This document shows positions 1-11,779 of a stretch of 64,000 nucleotides of DNA, piece by piece. The notes below the pieces were generated by a model. That model did not search any database. It saw only the letters and a list, made by a program, of their open reading frames with translations, and was not told the origin of the DNA. Within the stretch, counting starts at the first letter, position 1, and each line of letters opens with the position of its first letter. The stretch is from Laccaria trichodermophora (taxonomy: Eukaryota > Basidiomycota > Agaricomycetes > Agaricales > Hydnangiaceae): positions 1 through 64,000 of the forward strand of contig JACTVC010000058.1 of NCBI GenBank assembly GCA_018417955.1, given 5' to 3'. Position numbers and translations under genes: made by a program.

Positions 1-24
1 ATACTACTAGTACTACTAGTATGT
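1..24. repeat. Palindromic ACTAGT-centred short repeat
   Basis: The window opens with two adjoining copies of TACTACTAGT. Similar ACTACTAGTAGT-type words recur in non-coding DNA of the first 10 kb (about 4963, 7212, 9192, 9617) and once near 35853. No terminal inverted repeats or ORF accompany them, so their nature is unknown. Confidence 0.5.
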
Positions 25-329
25 GCGCTTCATCGCAGTTGCCCGTAAGTACTCCGGGCGGTCCCCACGTTAGAAGCACTTTACACTGTCACCTTGCCCT
101 GCACACCAGTTCTGGATCATGCCCAATACTGGACGTTTGGAAAAAGAAGATCGCGGATTGTACGGACCACCGAGGGGTTCAGAACCGCGTGCCGTAAAGT
201 CGCCAGAAGGTCGACGAGTCATCGTTTCAGATACAGCTGAGGAAACGCCACGCGCGGTGACAAAATCCAGTGCGGTGAGTGGTCTGCTTGTGCCCTGTGA
301 GCTCTAACGAGCAGTTTCATGCCCATAGA

Positions 330-1042
330 CAGCTTCTGGAAACATTCCAGCAATTGTTCTTACGACTACAGAGTACATAGCTCGCGGCGGGGAACAAGTT
401 CTAATGCTGCTACAGGCTGCATCCAATGCTATCCCATACCATTGCAAAAAGAAACAATCGGAGCCGCGCTGAAAGCCATTGAACTATGCGAGGTTTGTCT
501 CTTCTAGCCCCACCTTTGCAGGACATTTGCGAAGGGCTTTGAACAAATTTCAGGATGCATTGGCTGTTGAAGAGACAGCCAAGGAGCTGAAAGACAGAGC
601 CAACCATCTCATGATCACCATCGTGGACCGCGTAGCATCCCAGAACGACATCAAAGGCAGCAAGACAGCTGTGAATGCCATGAAGGGCATGGAAGGGGAC
701 ATCAGAGAATTCCTGGGGTTTGTCTTGTTTGAATTTGGCTTGAGATGGTCTGACGATCTTGTAGCACTCTCAAGACAACTTAAGGCAGTCGGTGGGCAGA
801 GCTCATTGTTAATAGCAATATACAAAGGCGTGAACATGAAGAGGCTCGAAGATTGCGTGAACAGGCTGCCAACTGGCATGGAGGGATTCAAGGCATCTGA
901 AGCTCCCCATCACAACACCTATGCTCAAGCGCCAAGCTTTCTCCGCCTACGAAGGCTTCAAACTCGCCTAGAAGGGATGGGCAATCCTATGCAACACGTA
1001 GCCACAAGCCTGCTGGCGCTGACGATGTTGCACCGCCCTTGA
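330..1042 (+). pseudogene. Possible remnant of a helical signalling-protein N-terminus (MLKL-NTD-like)
   Basis: Two reading frames carry helix-rich sequence. One, ending near 490, reads like an amphipathic segment with I-G-A-A-L-K-A-I-E-L-C-E. The other, about 510-730, reads ALNKFQDALAVEETAKELKD and continues through VDRVASQNDIKG to MKGMEGDIREF. This order (a hydrophobic helix, then a charged helix ending in a D-I-x-x-F motif) resembles the N-terminal four-helix domain common in basidiomycete NLR- and MLKL-like proteins. The two parts could be joined through a short intron (about 492-520), but the frame after it does not stay open to a kinase, NACHT or NB-ARC region. I therefore read it as a degraded or partial copy. 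The family call is inference from memory of the motif pattern, not an alignment. Confidence 0.22.
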
Positions 1043-2298
1043 TCGCGTCCGCAATGGATGCAGCTTCGTGGTATGTGTACGGAGTGGGCGATATGAGGGG
1101 ATCGTGAGCGGCCATGACTGCTTCTAGAGCTTCGGCATCGAATCGTGGTACGGAATTGAATTGGACCTCCCAACAGCAACCAATATGGCTTTAGTCCGTG
1201 AGCCCAGGTTCGTTCATTTTACTACTCTCAGGCTCTTTCCCCAACTTAGGAACTTAGAGTTGACTTAGAGGTCGATGACGTTATTGGGGACATAGTTGTT
1301 CTGGCAGCCTAACATATCACTACTGGGTTTGGTGTTCATGGCCACTAATTATTTTACGCTGCAGTTTTTCGTGAGGGATCGGTATATTATATATTACATG
1401 CAAGAGTGGGCAAGACTAGAAACTTTTCGGAGCCTGGTCACATGCTCCTGCTGGAAGCAGCCTGGTCACATGCACTTGCTGGCAGCAGCATGGTCACATG
1501 CGGATTTCAGCAGAGGCTAGAGTCGGATTCTGATGATGCAGTTTGCGATTTCCCCCTTTCTCCCCTCCCTGACATGTCTCTCTGTCAACATGCGGCTCTA
1601 TGTGCCGAAGAACTTCACACCAACGTAGATGATGGGGAGTTTTTAAAGCTTCATTACCCAATTCTGGAGTTAAACGAAAGTTCGAACGACCAAGAAGTCC
1701 AGTCTATATTAAGCGAGGGAATTAGGTCGCTGCAACTCCGCGAATTCACTTTGAGATGATGTTGCGAGCTTTCACTTAATCGCCGCAGTCGGCTGACGAC
1801 TTGTCTCTGAAATAGACGGGGATCGGTTCCGCTCACCGAGATGCAGGGTGAAGACTCTCATGCACCCTATTACTATTACTTCGATCAATGTTGCAATGCC
1901 ATAACATCCTCAGCAAGTTCAAGGATGCCGCGCCACACTAAACCCACGACCATCATTGAATTCACCTTTCAAAGTTGAACACCCCCGAATCTACTACACC
2001 ATAATAACCTATCACAACGGTTGTGTTGAACGTCTTCCCACTATCAAGCTTCTTGTGATATTGTAGTTGGCCCAGCGAATTTTCATTGAAGGTGTTGGAG
2101 CGGTCATAGTATTGATGTCTACTAGAAATGAATCGGACTCAGGTAGCCAGCCGACTCAGATCGCCCTCATTCGAGGCATTCAAGGAGCAGTCACGGTATC
2201 GATACAACTTCCGATTACATCACCACTTTGCCTTGAATGATAAAAGGCAAGTTTTCATCGTTCCCACCTCCGCAACGAACTTACCTTGATATTTACCT
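1043..2298. other. Region without a supported gene
   Basis: Apart from the 28-bp tandem repeat, this stretch holds only short open frames in conflicting phases. The part just before 2299 is probably promoter and 5' leader of the orphan gene that follows. A 117-codon open frame at about 1406-1759 crosses the tandem repeat and has no recognisable domain. Confidence 0.4.
1433..1501. repeat. 28-bp tandem repeat, about 2.5 copies
   Basis: The unit CCTGGTCACATGC plus 15 further bases occurs at 1433-1460 and 1461-1488, with a partial third copy from 1489. The first two copies differ at only a few positions. The unit is not a multiple of three and nothing around it looks conserved, so it is probably a non-coding minisatellite. 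Confidence 0.8.
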
Positions 2299-3894
2299 AT
2301 GTCAGACTCGGAACTTACAAATTTCGATCCATGCGTAATGGCATTTTCTGCCAGCACCTCGTCAACCGACCTGGATTCTCACTGGGGTAGCGCGGAATGG
2401 AAAGCCAACATGGTAAGTTATATATATATTATCTATACGATTATGCTAAATGAGCTAATTGGCTGCTTGTAGGAAAGGGATCAAGAGTACAGATTAGGAG
2501 ACTCCCTCGTAAGTGGAAATTTCACAGCTAATCCTATTTTCTTTTAACTGTATTCAATCAGAGACGGTTTATGGGGATTAGCCATAATTCAATTGAGATC
2601 TTTGAGGCTGAGCTACCTGATCTGCTCATCCAGGCACTCGGAGACTGGGAGAATGGGCAGGATCAAACGACGGAGCGCGACACATTCATTGCCTACAAGC
2701 GAACCATGAGAGAACTTTGCACCCTCCTTTGGGGGTGTTCGCAAGCCGCACAAGTGTTGATGTTACTAAAGGGAATGTTTCCCTTAGGCACGTTTTTTGT
2801 ACTGAATGCCGGGTGGAAAATTCTGCTCAGCTCTTCATGGCGACAACAAATTGTCACAAAATGTTTCACTCTAATTTCTCTATCAGAATTTTGTCCCATT
2901 CACATCGGACGCTTGGGGGCTGTGGCAGACCCGCAAGTGGAGGACAATGACCTACGCATGTACATCAACCACATTCTGGAACCTAAAGTGAGTTTGTTTT
3001 CTTTTGCGCCTAGTAGTAGAAATAGATTTAACTCGACTGGCTAGATCTTCGACCGGCTTGAAAGCATTGTCAAAAACCTGCGTCACCATTTCCACAGCGC
3101 CATTGAAACCCTCCCGCAATTTTCTGAATTAAAACAGCAATACGGACAATCTCGAGTGCGCATTCTCCGAGATTATCAAACCATTGGCACCGGCGTTCAT
3201 AAAAACAAATATGATATCATAACGGGGGAAAAATCTCAGTTTTTCGCAGCAAACACACTCCGAAACGCGGTTGTCGTGATGTTGCAACACCACAGTGCTA
3301 TAGATATAAAAGAAGCTATGATTGCTTGCGGCGAGGAAATCATGCCGATTTCTTCTCTGGTTATTCCCTCAACAATGGTATTTTTTTCACTAAATCCTTT
3401 CAATTTATTGCTTATATTTTTTTTATTTGCAGATGGAAGCCGAGCTTCAGTTCCAGTTGGGTCGCGGCTCAAGCGGACACCGCTTCATGCCAGAAGGAGC
3501 AGAGAGTCGTCTTTTGAAAGGGGAACATGAGGCTATGCTCTCACGACGCGACGATCTCGCAAAAGTCAAAAGGGGTCAGATGCAAAAACCCATCTACTTC
3601 ACCATTCAGATTCGGACACTGTTACTCCTGACCATCGAGCTTCTAGGCCCATTTTCGGGTCAACTCCCTACTCTGCGCATTCGCCCTTGTATGGAGTTTA
3701 CCTCTGACTCATCGGAGGTACCATCGGATTCAGACATATCGGAGACGCGGAGTGCTACTGGTTCCAGTTTGATGTCGGAGCCTCGCGCGCCGTTTGTCGA
3801 AGACTCAGATGACAGTGGGCCATTCGTGGAGGACAGTAGTAGCCCTATTGACTCCCAGTCGGGGGCAAGGAGTTTCCCACTGCGGCCACGATAG
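2299..3894 (+). CDS. Orphan five-exon gene with acidic Ser/Asp-rich C-terminus
   Basis: I do not recognise this protein. A consistent gene model exists: exons 2299-2412, 2473-2508, 2562-2987, 3045-3377 and 3433-3894, every intron 50-60 bp with GT-AG ends and phase 0, giving about 456 residues. The start is the ATG that opens M-S-D-S-E-L. The middle exons are mixed alpha-helical (DRLESIVKNLRHHFHSAIE; MLQHHSAIDIKEAMIACGEE). The last ~65 residues are rich in Ser, Asp and Glu and look disordered. A hydrophobic run (F-T-I-Q-I-R-T-L-L-L-L-T-I-E-L-L) at 3575-3646 has the form of a 72-bp in-frame GT-AG intron, so it may be spliced out rather than be a membrane segment. The coherent phase-0 splicing is the main support for a real gene. 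Confidence 0.5.
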
Positions 3895-5620
3895 TTCGGA
3901 CTCTCACCCAGTGCGCTATTAGTAATACTCAACTTACCACACACCGAGTTACACGCCGACTCGTCACTGCTGGCTCTTGATCAAAATGGTACAGTATTAG
4001 AATGCTACGACTCACTTACACATTGAACTGCAATTTCCCAATGTATCACCACCGTGACCGGCTCGAAACAATATGAAATCCTAACGGTAGACGGATGACA
4101 CAAAACTTTCTGCAGTGCTTTGCCGCAGCACGAACTTCTTTCTAAAATTGCTAGTACTACTATTTGAACTTGATTTAAACTGGGGGGCCCGAGATGTCAC
4201 AACTTCTACCCCTTTCGGCCTGTCCCAGCGTCCGAAAATTTCTTACACAGACTCATTGTCCCAAGGCAGAGCCCTCGCACACACGGTCAGAAATTTAAAA
4301 TGCCATAGTGATGAAAAGAAATTTCCCTCGAAACTTGGAGGACGTTCCGGTATTCGAGATTCCGACCCTCAGACCCACAGTTCGGAGTCTGGACAGTCCA
4401 CGACAGTATTATTGACTTCTCATCTCCATGTGTTATAAGTGTTCGACAAAAATGAATGTAATTTATCTGGCAAAGAGAGATACTGTAGTAGAAGGCTAAA
4501 TGCGGAACGGCGGGACCGATGAGAACATCTGCATAGGCCCACCAGAACGACAGCCAAGGGCAGGACGACAACGAGACAAGGATGACAAGAAGGTGATAGG
4601 CCTCCTTGTGCTCGTGTCTCGTTGCCGTTCCTCTCTGAGTCACCCCGCACTTCGGCTTCCCCTCGCACCCCTGGCAACACACCGCCCCCGCCCCCATATA
4701 CTTCGCCTTGCCTCGCCCCGCCGTCGCCATTTGTTGTTGCCCTCCGCGTCATTGGTGTTCGTCTGTTATCCTTGATGAAATGCGGTGAGTGTCATGAGCT
4801 CGTTGTAATGGATGAGGTTGACAATGGCGAGGCGACATGACGATGGGCGTTGCCAGTGGATGGGCGAGGAAGTTGGAGAGATGTGACGTTTGCACCCCCA
4901 CAGAAACTTTGTCAGCCTCGCCCGACATGTGGCGCGGAGGGTCGGAATCTTTGGAATAAGTACTACTAGTAGAATCATAGAATCATAAATTGGCTGACTA
5001 CATTACATAAGTAATTCAGGTACGAGTGGAATGTAAGTAAGTAAGTAAATTCAGGTAGACATAATTAGGACTGTAGATGAGGGGGAAACTGCGGATGCGA
5101 TGAATGAGAGAGGAGATGGTAATTGTATTGTTGTAGAATTTCGGGTTTTTTGGTAAGGATTTGTTGTACGCCGGACGATTCCCCATATCCTAGCGACGAG
5201 CTTGATACACACAAAGTGCCATTGTGAGGCAAGGCGAGCTTTGAGACGGGCACTAGAAAGAGACGATTGAGACGATGGCTGAGGTGATTCAGGTGATGGA
5301 ACAGGGCCAGGAACCGGAGGTAATACTTTCTAGTACTCGGAAGGGATCACGTCCGGAATAGGCCTGAGTGTGACATCTCAGGTCCAGCTCAGACGTGACA
5401 ACTTGCGAAGTGCTGTAATTATTAATACGATCATCGGGCCACAACCGTTGCCACCAGGCTGGTGACACACTCTCCGTGACCCTCATCGGACTCTCCAACA
5501 ACTCCGAGTCTGAGTTGTTTACATCCCACGTTCTTGAAGCTTGAAGCCCACCCATCCAAAATCCCGTTTCTCTGTATTCAATACTAGGCTGTCTTTCTCA
5601 TTAACAAACTTCAGCCTCCA
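3895..5620. other. Gene-poor stretch with simple repeats
   Basis: I see no supported gene. Around 4500-4840 both strands are open in several frames because the DNA is locally GC-rich, which is a composition effect. A (GTAA)n microsatellite lies near 5033-5048 and ACTAGT-type words occur near 4149, 4963 and 5326. The last ~100 bp before 5621 are probably promoter and leader of the next gene. Confidence 0.4.
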
Positions 5621-6809
5621 ATGCATTCCATAGTTCCTAAAGTTGAGCGGCGCTCTTTACCAACTTCAAGTTCTTCCCGGAGAAGAAAACCCATACGAAA
5701 TTCCCTCAATGAACCACTTTTTAAGTCCGCTTTGCCTGACTTACTCAAGGGCTTTTCCTCAAACTCATCGGTAGGTAGAACTTCCAGATATCATATTTTG
5801 TGCTTAACGCTTTTTCAAGCTCCCCCCACCGCCTCTCTCCTTAGACACGGATTCAGACTCTTCTTCTACAATCTTAGATTCCGCAGAGACGTATAGAACA
5901 CTGCTGCCTCCAGCCTGGAGAAGAGGCACTCCACACACAACGGAATCCTTCGATCAACCACTTTTTCAGTCGGCTTTACCTGACTTACTTAAGGACTTCC
6001 CCTTGACCAAGTCATTGGTGTGTAGAGTTTCCCCAATATCACACTACATTTATACTCAGCCTTTTTCAAGCTCCCACCTGCACCTCCCTTCCCGGACATC
6101 GACTCCGACTCTTCTACAATCTCAGATACATATACAGCGCTGCCCGCTGCATTTTCTTTATGTATAGAGCGCCCGTTGCGATGTGCGTCAGTGCCAGGGG
6201 AGGCGAAAGCAGAGTCCCGGTTAGCCTGGAGCCCACAATTAGATATTATGTTAGAGCAACAGGTATTTCACCCTTCTTCAGCATCATATAGTAGATACTC
6301 AGAATTTCTAGGAAGAAAGCCGTTGTTTAGCGAATGATGGAGAAACCACAACTACCGATCCATATTGCCCTTGTACATCGGAGTTGGAAGATATGTATTG
6401 TCAAGCCATCGACATTCGTGACTCAAAGTTGCTTGATGCCGCCTCATTACAAGTTGAGCTGGCGGTGCACCTGAAGAAACTTCATATACGATTTCAGGAG
6501 CTATCCCAGCTCTGTATTTCGATTGACAAGGCGAGCCAGGCAGCATGGCTCATCAAATCACACAGTGATGCAAAGAAACACCCAATCAACTTTTTTCTGC
6601 TAGAATTTGCTCACTCAGATCACCCTCGAGCATCTCAACTTCAATCCCGCTGTGAACTTCAGGACCGCTTGAAGGAGAATAAGATGTTCATGGAGAGGAC
6701 TGCAGAAGCGCGACAAGCGGTACAACGATATATTGAAGATCCTTTCTCATTGGTTGAGGGCCGACTTCGGTTTCGTTGTCCATCATGCACACAGAGACAC
6801 ATCCTTTGA
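5621..6809 (+). CDS. Orphan four-exon gene with an internal exon/intron duplication
   Basis: The model joins 5621-5770, 5820-6017, 6071-6262 and 6312-6809. All three introns are 49-53 bp, GT-AG and phase 0, giving 345 residues. No known domain is recognised. A module is present twice. It encodes P-L-F-[KQ]-S-A-L-P-D-L-L-K-[GD]-F before an intron, then L-P-P-x-P-P followed by D-x-D-S-D-S-S. It occurs at the exon 1/2 and exon 2/3 junctions, intron included, with similar 3' intron ends (TTTTTCAAG). The last exon encodes a helical, Leu/Gln/Glu-rich region likely to form a coiled coil (LQVELAVHLKKLHIRFQELS) and ends with a C-P-S-C pair. The start is the first ATG in frame. The acidic Ser/Asp stretches and phase-0 introns recall the orphan at 2299-3894, but I see no sequence homology between them. 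Confidence 0.5.
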
Positions 6810-8303
6810 CAAATGGTTCAGAATTTGGTAACATGCTTTCGGGAATCGGCTGTTTCTTTGTCCTGACGTGGAGTCCCTCATCACGATGACCGCGCCAATT
6901 CACATCAGATTCAAAGCTCAACACAAACTATCCAAGACCGCTGCAAGTCCTAGGCTCTAATCAATGAGTCGTGCCAGCACCGCGTGAAATCACAAATTGG
7001 CTCAACACAAACTATTCAAAGCCATTCGTAGGCCCGGTAGGCAATAAATTATACTTTCACCATTCATTCACGACAAGGTCCCCACCCCACAAGATCCCTG
7101 CCGAGGTACTATGGTTGTATTGGGTGAGTCTTATAATGTGAAGTTCGCGGGGTTGACTCACTTAAACTTGAAAGGTTCTCCAACTGTCGGCCTGGGGACG
7201 TCAGGATTCCGGATACTAGTAGTAATGCAGCAAAGCCAGGTCAATTGTGATGGCGAGGTTGTGCCAAGGTCGTGTTTGTTGACAAAGTTACTATTTAAAT
7301 TACTAGAACTTAGTAGTAGTAAGTCACGGTGGTTGTGTTGTTGAGGAAAATGTTATGGTTGTTTACAGGAACCACTGGCAACTGCTGTACCGTCGTGACT
7401 TTCAAGTTCCCCTCCAACATTTTAACACCAGCGGCACTATAATCCGCAACTGCCTGCCATCAGCATCAGGTTCAACCCAGCGCAGCCTTCTTCGCTTTGT
7501 ATGTAGTGCGCTGATGCTAATATGTCTTGGTTCCCTCTCTTACACCCCTCCACCTTCTGCTTCTGATAACAAGCTGCTACTACCGCCGCCACCTTTTCTT
7601 CAGGCCCTCCAGCACCACATGCAACATCGCCCTTTTCATCGTTAATGGACGCCTGTCACGTCTCCGACCAGCAATTTTGACGTGCTTAATTCATCAGGAA
7701 ACGATCCCCCAAGGTCAAGAAATTTATCGAGTGTCATTCTGTCAAGTGACGATGAAGGATTCCGGAGAGAATGGCGGATTGCGTGAGTGACGCATGTGAA
7801 GTGCAAAACAGGCCTGATTCTACGGCGAAGGTCATTTGCCTCACGACTTAGACTTTGCGTCAGTCGTTCATCTCTGTCGCCTTACCTCTGGCACACTTTC
7901 GACAACACGGTGAGTCGGTTCACAAAATATGTTCAAAGTTATTCAAATTATTTACTAAAACTACCGCCGGATGCAATGAATAGCATCTACCAGTACTTTG
8001 GAATGTGGTAATTGCTGGCAGGCTCAACAATACTGCTCGGAGGCTCCGGAAAAGCGCCCACAACGATGATTATGGAACACCCTTGTAGTCATGTGAGAAT
8101 CGCAATGGAGGCAAACCGCAAACAGCTTTTTGAAAATGGTTGGTGGTACCCCTATACTGCGGATAACTCGAGGATCATGCCATGTGCTATCCAACAACGG
8201 GAGAAACCAGTCATTCGAGATGGCTGCTACTCCCAAATCATAATATGAATGTAGTGAACCTGCTTGTTGGTCCCTCAGAATGGATAGTAGGCCAGAAGGT
8301 CTT
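6810..8303. other. Region without a supported gene
   Basis: Only short open frames without recognisable domains are present, several of them starting from non-ATG codons. A short direct repeat, CTCAACACAAACTAT, occurs near 6916 and 6999, about 83 bp apart. ACTAGT-type words occur near 7212 and 7310. A 78-codon frame near 8012-8248 is not supported by splice context. Confidence 0.35.
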
Positions 8304-9178
8304 TTACTCACCAACATGACGATGACATTGGTCAATCTGATGATCTTCGATACTTCTTGATGTAACGAAGAGGTGGCACAATGCACATTTGGAAAACAGC
8401 GCCCAAAATTCATGGGCTTTTAAGCCTATTGCTAGCTTGGAATCAAGTGCATTCAGCTGCATAATGTCTGCCTCAGGTCTGCTTCGAAAATTCGAAAAAA
8501 CATCCTTTAAACCATCATTTTTGGTGTTATCGAAGTGGGGTGCAAAACTGAGCTCAGGAGTAGTCATCGTTGGTTCACCAGCGTGACCTACAACAACTTT
8601 TCAGTTTGAGGTCATTCCGGCGGCCAAGAAATGTCTTACCAGAATTATGTGTGTCAGATCCTTGACTGATTAACGCAGGAGAAACAAACATTTGGAGCGG
8701 TTCGATTGCAGGAACTGCATTGAAATGTCAAAGGCTTATTCGAAAGTACATGGTTCGAGGGAAAAAACACACCGGGAAGGGGGATGAAAGCTGCTGAATG
8801 CTTGCACTCCACCATCATAGAAACAGAGTTTGAAGCCCGGCCAGTTTCAACCCCATTGGAATCGTCGCTGCAAGCCGCAACTTGAGACCGCACAAACGTT
8901 GAAGCATTGTCAGTAGTGGGCCACAACTGTTCCAATTGTGTTGCAAAGCCAAGCGCTCCTTTGTTCGGGGCCGGGGAAGGTGACGCCGGAGATACCGGCG
9001 TCAGGTAGCAGCCTGCCCGGCCATACCGCCTTAAGACACGAGGGCGAAGATGCATAGCTCTGGGTGGCTCTGGCGAGTCGATCAAGTGTGTATCCTGTGT
9101 TGGAATGATGCAGCGGAGCTCCGGAGGAGTGTAAGGAGATGCAAGAGCGATCGAGAGGGGGGAGGGACTCGGTGCCAT
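8304..9178 (-). CDS. Orphan three-exon gene
   Basis: Reading leftwards, exons 9178-8773, 8714-8640 and 8587-8304 join through GT-AG introns of 58 and 52 bp, both in phase 1, into 254 residues. The start is the ATG giving M-A-P-S-P-S-P-L. The N-terminal half is Pro/Ser-rich and probably disordered. The C-terminal exon is more globular, with DGLKDVFSNFRSRPEADIMQ and a closing Cys/His-rich run (C-A-L-C-H, then H-Q-I-D-Q-C-H-R-H). That run could bind metal, although the spacing fits no zinc-finger class I know. The exact frame agreement across two introns is the evidence for a gene; no homologue is recognised. Confidence 0.42.
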
Positions 9179-10161
9179 GATGAACAACCAACTACTACTA
9201 GTACCAGTTTCAAAAGAGCAACCGTCGCGGACTGTGGGTTCTGGATGATTTGATGTGGCCGACTAAAGCTTTCCATTTTATAGTTTATGTCAGAGTCATC
9301 GGCTGACTTGAAGTTCAGCACAGAGTGCTTCCAAAATGCGCATTCAAAAAGTCATGGCTGAGACTCTCTCTGGGAGTCCAATTCGAACTGGCAGTGATGG
9401 ATGGCATCACTGATGTGGTCAGCGTGATATCATCAAAGCATAAATCTTCCGATAAGCTTTATGATATTTCAATTTCAATTCAACAAGTTGACATCCATCT
9501 TAGATCTACATCTACGAGAGATTAACGGTAACTAAAAAGTTCGCTTCACATAAATTAGTACATACTAACCCGGGTAAAATATTGATGATCGCAGATGGAA
9601 CGTCCCTCACGCGTGGTACTAGTAGTAACTTCGTGCCTAAAACCGCAGATGCAAACTTTCCACCAGCCGCGGGGTCATCAGAGTCAAGCTGAACACTTGA
9701 GATTCAGAGCGTCACTAGTACTTGGTTACAGTAGGCCTCTGAAATTATAACAACCTGCAATGTGAGCTAGTAGGCTACTCCGAAGTGAGCTGAACACTGA
9801 TCAAACTTCGGTCTTCAATTGGGAACTTGAAGGCTGAAACATCCCCGGACCTGCGTAGCTCCCGAATACAGCATTAAATTCAACTAAATAAGTAAGTATA
9901 TTCGGAACTTGAGTGTACATACTAAGGTGTGATTACATTGGCGATGATCACGGTCTTGCCAAATATGGCGTTGATACGAAACGCACATCCATCAGCCCCT
10001 TGATTATTATTAATGGCTGATGTCGTCTGAAACAAACAAACAAACACACACAGCGTCATCTCAGAAAGTTATAATAAAACTCCCAAAGTCAAAGTTCTTG
10101 ACCAACCCCGACCTGCCACCTCGCTTGCAAAACGATTTCATTTCAAGTCCTTCCCGTAATA
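9179..10161. other. Region without a supported gene
   Basis: AT-rich spacer between a leftward and a rightward gene, so it should contain two promoters. It holds ACTAGT-type words near 9192, 9617 and 9714 and a short (CAAA)n run near 10029-10045. No open frame here has coding character. Confidence 0.4.
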
Positions 10162-11623
10162 ATGGCTTCTCAGGAAAATCAGCGACCAGCTGAACAATCA
10201 TGCGATAAACGACCATCACAAGCGGTGGATGCTTTGCAGCAGGGTCCCCGAAAAAAGCCGTTAGTTGCTTGTTTTGCCTTACCATGCAGTTTACATCGAC
10301 CCTCCCCTACAGTCGCGCTACCGACCCTCTTGTCCATCATGGGAGACACTTCGGGAGAACCATACATGCACTGTGCAATGTGCATGCCTTAATCGAACAG
10401 GGTATTGGTCGCATGCTCCGGCTTTCTGAAAACCCAGATGAAATATTCACATTGCAGTTAGTATTTGGCATCTTTATAATCTTTTAGCATGTTTCTTCGA
10501 TTAACATCACAGGGAGCGGAGAGAACATGAAGTCTTTCTCGCTTTGCTTAGGGCTGTTCCCGGTTTTGAAGACCGCCTGATGTCGTGTTCCGACGAGGAG
10601 GTCAATTCAATGGCAGGCATGGTGAGACTTACTCATACTACATTCGGTACCATGCCACATCTTACTTTGGTTCACTGCGTCAGTTGCAAAAGGGTGCTTC
10701 TAGTGCACGGTCCGACGACACGAAGAGTTTGAAATCAGCTATTATCGATTGGCTCACACCCCCCGGAGAGGCACTAATTCCGCCTATTTCCCGGAATGTG
10801 AAAGTGGACAGGGGTTACCATCATGAGAAAACCGGCTTGCTCCTCTGCCCCGCTGGTGTAGACTGGTCCGATCCCGAGTAAGTCAACCTTCTTTGGCGGA
10901 TCAGATTACAGATGTTTCCATTTTTTTTCAGAATCAAACAAAAACTTCGGTCGGGGGAATTTACAGTTCGTGGAGATCAGTGGCCGATTTTCCTTTGGTC
11001 TGGTTACAAGTATGATGAGGATCAACCATGGCGGGGTCTATTGCGGAGCGATATCCTTGTTAAGGCAAGCAGGATTACTTTTTTTCCTTCTATCAAATAA
11101 GCAAACAAGGCGATAGTCCTTCAAGCATATATTTACTTCCCCGAGCTCGGTTGAAAAAGAAGCAAAGGCAACTCGTTCTGGTAATGCTCGTCTTCATGGA
11201 ATGACCAATGTAAACCCTGCTTCTGTAGCTTATGTCGCAACCCAGGTGCGCCGCCTATAAAAGTCACTGGCCTTGCTAACTTTTCACAGGCTAGGTTTGC
11301 TCTGTCATCGTCGCCCGTCTTCACTCGTTCAGATAAGGTGACAGATTCCGAGCTATTTTATAACAGCATTCTCGACCTTCTAGAAGATCCTGACGAGTGT
11401 ACTGAAGTAGATGACCTAATTTCCTGGTGGAACCGGTCAGTTTTATCGTCGCATTATTGACTATGCGTAAGAATGTTGACCGCTTCCAATTGTATGCAGC
11501 CAGATCTTTCCGAATTATGCTGCATCTTCCCGCCCTGTGTCCAAGAATAGTGCTCTGGCCAAGATCAAAGCCAAAAGGGCAGTTGAAAAGAGGGCTCTGG
11601 GAGATCAAAATCTAAATGCATAG
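10162..11623 (+). CDS. DUF6698 domain protein
   Basis: A multi-exon gene of the DUF6698 family, which is expanded in Agaricomycetes and has no known function. Recognisable blocks in order are H-F-G-R-T-I-H-A-L-C-N-V, V-P-G-F-E-D-R-L, the signature LQKGASSARSDDTKSLKSAI, P-P-I-S-R-N-V-K-V-D-R-G, LLLCPAGVDWSDPE, G-D-Q-W-P-I-F-L-W and the C-terminal ALAKIKAKRAVEKRALGDQN. Introns follow GT-AG (for example GTTAGT after FTLQ, ending at 10511) except 11065-11116, which is GC-AG (AAG|GCAAGC). The final intron begins at GTCAGT after W-W-N-R. The first intron, between the basic N-terminus and the conserved domain, is uncertain: a donor near 10224 and acceptor near 10287 would restore frame. The copy looks intact. 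Confidence 0.8.
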
Positions 11624-11779
11624 TACCACCTACCTATTTTCATGAATAAATGTTTTTTGTATCATCCTGCAAGCACCAGTGAACTGCTCAAGTTCATTTA
11701 ATCTCTAAATATATTTTAACCATGGTCCTCTTTCCCATTCTTGGACGGTCAGTATAATACTTGACACTGCTGTTTGTAA

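Noticed and set aside
4287..4775. Overlapping open frames of 90-150 codons on both strands
   Set aside because: All three frames on both strands are open together in GC-rich DNA, with no recognisable domain, so composition explains them.
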